Shown in pieces: positions 1 to 4,807 of a DNA stretch of 5,446 nucleotides. The DNA is from Actinomycetes bacterium (GTDB lineage: Bacteria > Actinomycetota > Acidimicrobiia > Acidimicrobiales > Acidimicrobiaceae): the NCBI GenBank assembly GCA_021819025.1, contig JAKASN010000168.1, positions 1 to 5,446 on the forward strand, read 5' to 3'. The notes under the pieces were generated by a model, which was not told the origin of the DNA, did not search any database, and worked only from the letters and a program-made list of their open reading frames with translations. How positions within the stretch are numbered: the stretch's first letter is position 1; each line of letters starts with the position of its first letter. The translations under genes were made by a program, and so were the position numbers.

Positions 1-24
1 CCTCGGCAACCGCGGTTGCCGAGG
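1..24. repeat. Perfect 24-bp palindrome inside the ureohydrolase gene
   Basis: The first 24 bases equal their own reverse complement: the half-site CCTCGGCAACCG is followed directly by CGGTTGCCGAGG, with no loop. The centre is CCGCGG. On the minus strand it encodes residues just after the GGDHS motif (ATAVAE). It touches the window edge, so a longer palindrome cannot be excluded. No function can be read from it; a chance product of GC-rich coding sequence, a protein-binding site or a dispersed repeat are all possible. Confidence 0.85.
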
Positions 25-436
25 GCCAGGTAATCGAATGGTCGCCCCCAATTACCAAAGGAATGATATTGCGCGAAGCGACCTCAAAGACCCGCTTGCG
101 AATTGCGGCCGAGGACGGCTCCCACAGTCCGTGGGAACACAAGGCGTCTCCATAGTCCACCACCTCGGTCTCTTCGAAGATCTCGATACCGTAATCCATG
201 TGGTAGGTTCCTGGACCATATGCGAGAGCTCGCAGGGCTCGCGGGGCGAAGCGGGCACCGGGTCGGTTGGTGGTGGAGGCGTCCCAAGGAGCACCAACCA
301 CAGCGATATCGGGCTCCCACTCCTCGAGCTGCTCGGGCTCGCTCAGCAGCGGCCGTTGCGCGAAGCTAGCCGTTCCTTGGTAAGACGCGGTATCTAACTG
401 GGCGCGTGCGCCCGGAGGAAGGTCTCTTTTTGGCAC
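1..436 (-). CDS. Agmatinase/arginase-family ureohydrolase (N-terminal part, cut by window edge)
   Basis: Metal-dependent ureohydrolases release urea from agmatine, arginine or related guanidino compounds using two Mn ions; they are cytosolic. Translating the minus strand from the GTG at 436-434 gives 145 uninterrupted residues that run off the left edge. Visible family landmarks are VVGAPWDASTTNRPGARFAP at about residues 46-65 (the conserved substrate-loop region GxPxD...RPGxRxxP), VVDYGDA at 92-98, and the first metal-binding motif GGDHS at 130-134, where His133 should be a Mn ligand. The later DxHxD and DxD ligands lie outside the window, so roughly the first 45% of a normal ~300-residue enzyme is seen. 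AGGAGG lies 4 bases upstream of the GTG and supports this start. It is divergent from the oxidoreductase gene. Family assignment is strong. The substrate is not: agmatine is the usual default, but guanidinobutyrate, guanidine or others remain possible. Confidence 0.93.
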   Translation of the reverse strand, partial: MPKRDLPPGARAQLDTASYQGTASFAQRPLLSEPEQLEEWEPDIAVVGAPWDASTTNRPGARFAPRALRALAYGPGTYHMDYGIEIFEETEVVDYGDALCSHGLWEPSSAAIRKRVFEVASRNIIPLVIGGDHSITWPSATAVAE

Positions 437-440
437 GTCG

Positions 441-446
441 CCTCCT
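441..446 (-). promoter_or_regulatory. Ribosome binding site of the ureohydrolase gene
   Basis: On the minus strand this reads AGGAGG, a perfect match to the anti-Shine-Dalgarno sequence. It lies 4 bases before the GTG at 436-434, a slightly short but workable spacing. It decides the start: the upstream in-frame TTG has no such site, and the first conserved motif begins only at about residue 46. Confidence 0.8.
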
Positions 447-657
447 GGGTCGATTCTCAACTCGTACTTTAGGCTAGCGAGGCGCTCAGGCCTCCAACGG
501 CGCCGCCCATGCGCTATCTGGAGCGAAGTTTTTCCTTGCGGTGCTCCCGAGCAACAAGATCAACCTGAGTTTTGTCGATTCCACCAAGCCAGGTGGCGTT
601 AGAGTCGGATGATAGGTTTCCTGCGAGCAAAGATTGCGGGTCGATTGCGGCGAAGTT

Positions 658-661
658 GAGG
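658..661 (+). promoter_or_regulatory. Ribosome binding site of the oxidoreductase gene
   Basis: GAGG is placed 8 bases before the GTG at 670-672, an optimal distance. The alternative in-frame TTG at 634 is preceded by no purine-rich element, so this site fixes the preferred start. Confidence 0.6.
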
Positions 662-669
662 ATTACGAA

Positions 670-1662
670 GTGAAAGCCACCCAGATCACATTGGCATCGC
701 GTCCCAAGGGGACGCCCCGCGCTGAAGACTTCGGACGCGCGACTGTGGAGTTGCCTGCTCCAGGGGCTGGTGAACTTGCGGTCAAGGTCGTCTATCTGTC
801 TGTGGATCCCTATATGCGGGGCCGCATGAACGATGCCAAGAGCTATGTCCCGCCTTTTGTGCTCGGTGAAGCGATAACCGGCGGTGCCGTTGCCGAGGTG
901 CTGGAGTCGCGCGCCGATGGATTTTCGCCCGGGGACCTCGTGGTGGGAAACGCCAAATGGGCCGATTTTGATATCGTCGCCGCCAGGGGCGTGCAAAAGA
1001 TTGAGCCCTCGTCGATCTCGCCGAGTGCTTACCTGGGAATCCTTGGCATGCCAGGCCTCACGGCATACGTCGGCCTTTTAGACCTTGCTTCGCCGCGGCG
1101 AGGCGAGACGGTGTTTGTCTCTGGTGCGGCTGGCGCGGTGGGCTCAACGGTCGGACAGATCGCCCGCATCAAAGGATGCAAGGTGATCGGCAGTGCTGGA
1201 GGACCCGAGAAGGTGCAACGTCTCTTGGAACTCGGATTTGATGGCGCAATCGACTATCGCAGCGGGAATATCGTGAAGTCGCTCGGGGAGGTGGCACCTG
1301 ATGGCATCGACATCTACTTCGACAACGTAGGTGGAGATCACCTCGTTGCCGCGCTCGAAGCGACGCGCGACTATGCCCGGCTGGTGCTCTGCGGCGCAAT
1401 ATCGCGCTACAACGACTCGGCTCCGACGCCGGGGCCCTGGAATCTCTTTCGGGTCATCCAACGCCGTCTCACCCTGAGAGGATTCATCGTGAGCGACCAT
1501 GGCGCTCGTAGGCCCGAATTTATCTCCGATATGACCACCTGGATTCGCGAAGGCGAGATCAATTACGACGAGACCATCGCCGAGGGTCTTGATGCGGCGC
1601 CCGAAGCATTTTTGGGGTTATTTTCCGGAGCTAACCTCGGGAAGATGGTGGTTCGCCTTTAG
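670..1662 (+). CDS. NADP-dependent oxidoreductase, zinc-independent MDR superfamily (leukotriene B4 dehydrogenase/prostaglandin reductase type)
   Basis: Members of this family use NADPH to reduce the C=C bond of alpha,beta-unsaturated ketones and aldehydes, or related substrates, in the cytosol. From the GTG at 670 the protein has 330 residues, the usual family length. It has an N-terminal GroES-like domain with the signature YLSVDPYMRGRM (42-53), then LGILGMPGLTAY (122-133), the Rossmann nucleotide-binding loop SGAAGAVGS (151-159), GGPEKVQRLLELGFDGAIDY (177-196) and FDNVGG (217-222). In characterised relatives the Lys and Tyr corresponding to Lys181 and Tyr196 contact the NADP phosphate, which favours NADP(H) over NAD(H). 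No structural or catalytic zinc ligand pattern is present. GAGG 8 bases upstream supports the GTG; a TTG at 634 is an in-frame alternative adding 12 residues. It has its own transcription direction and no obvious operon partner. The substrate is unknown; detoxification of reactive enals or quinone-like compounds is a guess from the family. Confidence 0.93.
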   Translation: MKATQITLASRPKGTPRAEDFGRATVELPAPGAGELAVKVVYLSVDPYMRGRMNDAKSYVPPFVLGEAITGGAVAEVLESRADGFSPGDLVVGNAKWADFDIVAARGVQKIEPSSISPSAYLGILGMPGLTAYVGLLDLASPRRGETVFVSGAAGAVGSTVGQIARIKGCKVIGSAGGPEKVQRLLELGFDGAIDYRSGNIVKSLGEVAPDGIDIYFDNVGGDHLVAALEATRDYARLVLCGAISRYNDSAPTPGPWNLFRVIQRRLTLRGFIVSDHGARRPEFISDMTTWIREGEINYDETIAEGLDAAPEAFLGLFSGANLGKMVVRL

Positions 1663-1817
1663 ATCTGGATTTGCTCCCCATGGGCGCCGCATCGCTGGTT
1701 GCAGAGCTATCGCCCCTGCGGGCTGGCGGTGAGCCGGTGCGCTTGCCTATGGTGATTCTAAGAAAGATTTCATGATGGTTTCATAGACTTTGCCCATCAC
1801 GGGGTAAGGATTGTCTC
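1663..1817. other. Intergenic region before the signalling cassette
   Basis: It separates the oxidoreductase stop from the first small ORF of the two-component cassette. It contains the 11-bp-spaced direct repeat described separately and the ribosome binding site AAGGA (1806-1810). A 4-bp GCCC/GGGC hairpin at 1712-1723 has no T-tract and is not convincing as the oxidoreductase terminator. TAGACT at 1784-1789 resembles a -10 box, which would put a transcription start near 1796, but no matching -35 is visible. That would fit an activator-dependent promoter. No gene is seen in 1663-1817. Confidence 0.45.
1766..1787 (+). promoter_or_regulatory. Candidate OmpR-family operator: two G-x-TTTCAT direct repeats 11 bp apart
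   Basis: GATTTCATGAT (1766-1776) is followed immediately by GGTTTCATAGA (1777-1787). The TTTCAT cores start at 1768 and 1779, exactly 11 bp apart. Tandem hexamers with about 11-bp periodicity are the standard operator form for head-to-tail dimers of OmpR/PhoB-type regulators, and such a regulator is encoded at the end of this same cassette. Autoregulation is therefore a natural hypothesis. I noticed no other copy of the repeat pair in the window. The site lies 31 bp before the first small ORF and may overlap the core promoter. Confidence 0.55.
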
Positions 1818-1955
1818 ATGAGTCGCGATTTTGAAGCAGCTGCGGTCCTTGGGACGGTGATGGCTGAGGCGCCTCTAGCGATGCTTCGGTTGGTAAGCGA
1901 AGCTAGCTCAAGCCGTGGCATTTGGCGCAACTTCTCGGGCGCAATCCCATGGTAG
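1818..1955 (+). CDS. Small ORF, 45 aa, possible leader or small protein of the two-component cassette
   Basis: ATG at 1818 opens a 45-residue frame ending at TAG 1953-1955. It begins MSRDFEAAAVLGTVMAEAPL and ends in RGIWRNFSGAIPW. It has a good ribosome binding site, AAGGA at 1806-1810 with 7-base spacing. Its stop codon overlaps the ATG of the next gene as ATGGTAG, the arrangement expected for translational coupling. The composition suggests an Ala/Leu/Met-rich amphipathic helix (about residues 6-28), not a membrane segment, followed by a basic, aromatic end. I do not recognise the protein. It could be a real small protein, a leader whose translation opens the next start, or an untranslated frame; the evidence is the ribosome binding site, the position and the overlap only. 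Confidence 0.4.
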   Translation: MSRDFEAAAVLGTVMAEAPLAMLRLVSEASSSRGIWRNFSGAIPW

Positions 1956-1968
1956 ACAACAGGGGATT
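1943..1968 (+). promoter_or_regulatory. Possible start-codon hairpin at the membrane-protein gene
   Basis: AATCCC (1943-1948) can pair with GGGATT (1963-1968), leaving a 14-base loop that holds the ATG at 1949 and the TAG that ends the small ORF. The ATG has no good Shine-Dalgarno sequence of its own. A ribosome translating the small ORF would melt this stem and stop beside the ATG. The stem is only 6 bp, so its effect is inference. Confidence 0.25.
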
Positions 1969-2473
1969 CCTCTCGAGTGTCACGGCGCGGATACTTCGCT
2001 ACTTCGTGCCGATGATTCTTGGTGGGGTGATGGTGGCGATCTACTTCCAGGCGGGAGTATCCAGGTCCGCTCAAGGCAAGTTGCCCCTAGCAATTACACT
2101 TCCTGCAGCGGTCGGCGGGGCTGCTTCATCATCGGGGAGTGGGATTCCCCGGGTGAATGCCGCCACCCCCAATTCTGAAACCAGCTACTCGAAGGACTCC
2201 GCAGACCTTATCGTTATCGCGCCTTCAAATCGGGTCCTCTCCTATGAATCCTCGTCCGCTTCGCCTATTGAGATTGATCCCAATGAGTCCGAGAGCAGCT
2301 CAACCACTGCGGTGGGCACCACAACGCAGGCGCCCACCCCCACGGCGGGGCTCGACAGCGCGGAATCTACCACCACCACCACTGCACCTGTGCCAACTAC
2401 CACTGAGCCGAGCGGCGACGCTAGCACTACCACTACCAGCCACTCATCAGATGGTGCGCCTGGTGACAACTGA
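1949..2473 (+). CDS. Single-pass membrane protein with Ser/Thr/Pro-rich extracytoplasmic tail, unknown function
   Basis: From the ATG at 1949 this encodes 174 residues. A short cytoplasmic lead with Arg14 and Arg17 precedes one hydrophobic helix at about 18-37 (YFVPMILGGVMVAIYFQAG), predicting an inside-N, outside-C signal-anchor orientation; no clear signal-peptidase site is seen. The rest is low complexity: Ser/Ala/Gly-rich (56-85), a small less-biased patch containing DLIVIAPSNRVLSYE (86-100), acidic/Ser (101-120), then Thr/Ser/Pro-rich with Thr runs at 141-145 and 160-163. Such tails are typically extended, often glycosylated cell-envelope stalks. It has no enzyme motif. The gene overlaps the end of the small ORF and precedes the histidine kinase in the same direction, so a role as sensory accessory or envelope output is plausible but unproven. 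An in-frame TTG at 1922 would add 9 residues; it too lacks a clear ribosome binding site. Confidence 0.72.
   Translation: MVDNRGFLSSVTARILRYFVPMILGGVMVAIYFQAGVSRSAQGKLPLAITLPAAVGGAASSSGSGIPRVNAATPNSETSYSKDSADLIVIAPSNRVLSYESSSASPIEIDPNESESSSTTAVGTTTQAPTPTAGLDSAESTTTTTAPVPTTTEPSGDASTTTTSHSSDGAPGDN
2369..2383 (+). repeat. In-frame ACC trinucleotide tract
   Basis: Four ACC codons followed by ACT encode Thr141-Thr145 of the Ser/Thr/Pro-rich membrane protein. Further ACC/ACT runs occur at about 2395-2440. Being triplet repeats, copy-number change would alter tail length without a frameshift. Confidence 0.7.
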
Positions 2474-2584
2474 TATGGCGGCCAAGGCCCTCGAAGTCCC
2501 ATCCCCGATGAGCAACGGCCATCCTCGGGGCCTGATGTGAACCATCTCGATGCTCCGAGAGATCTGCGCGAGGGCAAGCTTCAG

Positions 2585-4069
2585 ATGACTGAGCCCGCCT
2601 CGATTCCACCGGGAAGTGTTGCCCCTGGGAATCGCCGCCGACTGCGCGGAGCCCTCGTTGGGCAACGACGGCGCCTAGGCACGGTACCTCGATTGGTGGG
2701 TGCGCTGGTAATTGTCACCGCAGCGGTACTTGGACTGGTGGTAGTGCAAGTGGTACAGACTTTTCGCCAGCACAGCGTCTCTTTGACCCGGCAAGTGTTG
2801 GTGGACGAATTATCTGAATATGATCATGCGCTCTCGCAATACCCGCGATCGGTCTCTCTCTTTGCCAACTCATCGCGCTACCTCTCCACTCATCAAGTCG
2901 ACTCTTTTCGTGTGCTCATTATCGCCGTGAAGTCAAATCCCATCCTCGGCTCGCGTGGCTCACAAGCCATCCTCGCCTCGCAAAGCGTCTCGCACTTGAT
3001 CGCGGTGCCCCCCGCCGCCACGGTGGTGGATCAAATCTCCATCTCCTCGGTTCCTTACTTGGTTCTTGCCTCGCCGATTCGCCAGTCGAATAAGACAGTT
3101 GGCGTCTTTATCGTGGCCTCAAACCTCTCGACAGATTTTGCCCAAAGCAATCAAGTGCTTTCCCTCGCGCTGCTCGAAGCGGCTATCGCACTCGCTTTCA
3201 CCGTGGGGAGCGGCTATCTCTTGCTGAGACGCGTGATGAACACCGTCGGAGGCATTACCGCCGCCGCTGTGGATATCGCCGATGGCGACCTGGGGAGAAG
3301 GATCGAGTACTCCGGAGCCGACGACGAAGTGGGCACTTTGGCGCGGACCTTCGACGACATGATCGATCGCCTCGACGAGACGATGTCTGCCCAAAGGCGG
3401 CTGCTGTCAGACGTTTCCCACCAGCTCAAGACCCCGCTCACCATCATTAGGGGCAATCTCGAACTCATCGGGCGCTCGGGAAGCCCGCTAGGCGAGCAGG
3501 ACCGAGAGAGCCTATCTTTCGCCGTGGAGGAGATCGCCTACATGAATAACTTGATCGATCAACTCCTCTTGCTGGGGCGGACGATGGAAAGGGACTTCGT
3601 ACAGCCTGAGCCCGTCGATCTTCGCGCCTTTATGGCAGATATCTACTTCGGTGCGACGCGGATGGCCAAGCGTAACTGGAGTTATGTGGAACCTCCCGAC
3701 CTTGTGCTCTCGATTGATCCCGCCAAGGTTCGGGGCGCGATCTTGAACCTCTTGGAAAATGCCGTCAAGGCAACCCAAGAGGGTGACACCATAGAACTTG
3801 CCGGCCATGCCGATGCTACGATCCTCACCATCTCTGTGACCGACTCCGGACCCGGGGTACCTGCCGGAATGGAAGAAGAGATCTTCCGGCGTTTCGAACG
3901 GGGCAGCCAGACCTACCAAAAAGGTGCAGGACTGGGGCTCTCCATCGTGGATGCCATCGCCAAGGCGCATAAAGGTTGCGTGGTGGTGGCAAAGGCGCCG
4001 CATGGGGGGGCGCAGTTCTCCATTGTTCTTCCCCTCAGTCTTGCCGCTAACTTTCACGAGCAAAGCTAA
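2585..4069 (+). CDS. Sensor histidine kinase, membrane-bound, HAMP-containing (HisKA/HATPase_c)
   Basis: From the ATG at 2585 this encodes 494 residues with the full layout of an orthodox kinase. A basic cytoplasmic lead (RRR at 17-19 and 28-30) is followed by transmembrane helix 1 at about 37-58, an extracytoplasmic sensor region at 59-189, transmembrane helix 2 at about 190-214, HAMP at 211-265, the dimerisation/phosphoacceptor domain at 266-335 and the ATPase domain at about 375-485. The phosphoacceptor is His279 in SDVSHQLKTP; Thr283 completes the HxxxT phosphatase motif. The N box is NLLENAVKA (388-396), G1 is DSGPG (420-424), F box is FRRF (434-437) and G2 is GAGLGL (447-452). The sensor region ends in YLVLASPIR...VGVFIVASNLS, reminiscent of the last strands of a Cache/PDC-like fold (low confidence). 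The residue after His is Gln rather than the usual acidic one. GAGGG lies 10 bases before this ATG; a GTG at 2537 (16 more residues) is an alternative. The regulator gene follows after 34 bp and is the likely partner. The stimulus is unknown. Confidence 0.93.
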   Translation: MTEPASIPPGSVAPGNRRRLRGALVGQRRRLGTVPRLVGALVIVTAAVLGLVVVQVVQTFRQHSVSLTRQVLVDELSEYDHALSQYPRSVSLFANSSRYLSTHQVDSFRVLIIAVKSNPILGSRGSQAILASQSVSHLIAVPPAATVVDQISISSVPYLVLASPIRQSNKTVGVFIVASNLSTDFAQSNQVLSLALLEAAIALAFTVGSGYLLLRRVMNTVGGITAAAVDIADGDLGRRIEYSGADDEVGTLARTFDDMIDRLDETMSAQRRLLSDVSHQLKTPLTIIRGNLELIGRSGSPLGEQDRESLSFAVEEIAYMNNLIDQLLLLGRTMERDFVQPEPVDLRAFMADIYFGATRMAKRNWSYVEPPDLVLSIDPAKVRGAILNLLENAVKATQEGDTIELAGHADATILTISVTDSGPGVPAGMEEEIFRRFERGSQTYQKGAGLGLSIVDAIAKAHKGCVVVAKAPHGGAQFSIVLPLSLAANFHEQS

Positions 4070-4091
4070 ATTCCGCGCTATCCCAACGCCC

Positions 4092-4097
4092 AAGGAG
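4092..4097 (+). promoter_or_regulatory. Ribosome binding site of the response regulator gene
   Basis: AAGGAG, 6 bases before the GTG at 4104-4106, is an ideal site. It decides the start: the in-frame sequence upstream lies within the kinase gene in another frame, and the ATG at 4102 is immediately followed by TGA. The site lies in the 34-bp gap after the kinase stop. Confidence 0.85.
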
Positions 4098-4103
4098 CCG
4101 CAT

Positions 4104-4796
4104 GTGAATATTGTCATAGTTGAGGATGACCCCAAGATCGCGAGCTTTGTTTCCCGCGGCCTAAAAGCTGAGGGATACGCCACCACGGTGATCGCAGATG
4201 GCGAGACCGCGATGCGCGCGGTCCCCGCGATGGGCGAAGACGTGGATCTGGTGCTTTTGGACATCGGCCTGCCTGGCAAAGATGGCAAGGCGGTGTTGGC
4301 ACATTGGAGAGCCGAAAAGTTTTCCAAGCCGGTAATCATCCTTACCGCACGCAACGAGATCTCAGAGAAGGTTAAGGGCCTCAATGCGGGCGCAACGGAT
4401 TATGTCACCAAGCCGTTTTCCTTTGATGAGCTCTTGGCGAGAGTGCGGGCGGCGATGCGTGGCTTCGAGTCGACTTCGCTTACCAATCTTGAGGTCGCCG
4501 ACATCTCCTTCGACCTTCTCACCAAAGTTGCTTTTCGCGGTGGTAAGCGCATCGAACTTGCCCAACGCGAGTGGGCTCTCCTAGAGCTCTTTATGCGCAA
4601 CCCCCACCAAGTGCTCAGTCGGATTCAGATCCTCAATCACGTTTGGGATTACTCCTTCGATCCGGGATCCAACATCGTGGACGTTTATGTGGGGTACCTT
4701 CGCAAGAAGATCAACATCTCCAACCATGAGCCGCTCATCCAGACGGTACGCGGAGCGGGGTACCGCTTTATTCCACCCTCCTCGCCTTGGAGCTAA
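4104..4796 (+). CDS. OmpR/PhoB-family response regulator (winged-helix DNA-binding)
   Basis: A 230-residue transcription regulator. The receiver domain is at about 1-118, with the acidic pocket Glu7-Asp8-Asp9, phosphoacceptor Asp53 in LLDIGLPGKDG, Thr81 in LTAR, and Lys103 in the TKPF motif (Tyr100 just before it). A short linker leads to a winged-helix domain at about 128-225, with LAQREWALLELFMRNPHQVLS (152-172) and the recognition-helix region SNIVDVYVGYLRKKI (189-203), ending in the wing motif TVRGAGYRF (214-222). All phosphorylation residues are present and the length is standard. The start is the GTG with AAGGAG at 6 bases and MNIVIVEDDP as N-terminus, as expected for the family. It follows the kinase gene, the reverse of the commoner regulator-first order. 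It is the obvious candidate to bind the TTTCAT direct repeat upstream of the cassette. Confidence 0.95.
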   Translation: MNIVIVEDDPKIASFVSRGLKAEGYATTVIADGETAMRAVPAMGEDVDLVLLDIGLPGKDGKAVLAHWRAEKFSKPVIILTARNEISEKVKGLNAGATDYVTKPFSFDELLARVRAAMRGFESTSLTNLEVADISFDLLTKVAFRGGKRIELAQREWALLELFMRNPHQVLSRIQILNHVWDYSFDPGSNIVDVYVGYLRKKINISNHEPLIQTVRGAGYRFIPPSSPWS

Positions 4797-4807
4797 AAAG
4801 CTCTCAA
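4787..4807. terminator. Possible bidirectional hairpin between convergent genes
   Basis: TTGGAGCT (4787-4794) can pair with AGCTC-T-CAA (4799-4807) around an AAAA loop, giving 8 bp with one bulged base at 4804. It contains the TAA stop of the response regulator and the stop of the minus-strand diiron gene. Neither side is followed by a T-run, so it is not a classic intrinsic terminator, although it is the only hairpin in a junction where transcription from both sides must end. Confidence 0.35.

Larger units (their letters stand above)
437..669. other. Divergent intergenic region between the ureohydrolase and oxidoreductase genes
   Basis: This stretch must hold the promoters of both divergent genes, apart from the two ribosome binding sites at its ends. 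I see no convincing -35/-10 pair. On the minus strand TAAAGT (plus positions 466-471) resembles a -10 box 30 bases before the GTG, but the expected -35 position has no match. A short inverted repeat, CCACC (581-585) and GGTGG (592-596) with a 6-base loop, has no T-run, so it is not a typical terminator. No open frame with a ribosome binding site was found. Confidence 0.5.

Noticed and set aside
38..397. Plus-strand 119-codon open frame at the left edge
   Set aside because: Opposite strand to the ureohydrolase, whose GGDHS and RPGARF motifs are unambiguous; the plus-strand translation has no recognisable content.
514..996. Minus-strand 160-codon open frame reaching into the 437-669 intergenic region
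   Set aside because: Most of it is antisense to the well-supported oxidoreductase, it has no ribosome binding site, and the translation shows no family features. The protein-like tail at 514-600 has no start of its own.
1711..1723. GCCC-CTGC-GGGC hairpin as terminator of the oxidoreductase gene
   Set aside because: Only 4 bp and no T-tract downstream.
360..1907. 11-base sequence GCGAAGCTAGC present at 360-370 and 1897-1907
   Set aside because: Two copies in unrelated contexts, inside or antisense to coding sequence; compatible with chance and no further copies noticed.
1781..2074. Minus-strand 97-codon frame across the small ORF and start of the membrane gene
   Set aside because: No ribosome binding site or recognisable content, and it runs antisense through the candidate promoter region of the cassette.
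2475..2540. Tiny 21-codon frame between the membrane protein and the kinase, whose stop overlaps the GTG at 2537 (ATGTGA)
   Set aside because: It could couple translation into the alternative kinase start, but it has no ribosome binding site of its own and is the tail of a shadow frame running through the Ser/Thr-rich gene.
2157..2540. 127-codon plus-strand frame, Pro/Arg/Leu-rich
   Set aside because: Out-of-frame reading of the Ser/Thr/Pro-rich gene; its Pro/Arg bias is just ACC and similar repeats read in another frame.
3924..4103. Longer N-terminus for the response regulator
   Set aside because: The extra 60 residues overlap the kinase gene in another frame and are low-quality sequence; the GTG at 4104 with AAGGAG gives the canonical N-terminus.
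3512..4384. Minus-strand 290-codon open frame
   Set aside because: Antisense to the catalytic domain of the kinase and the receiver domain of the regulator, both of which carry full motif sets. A GC-rich shadow.
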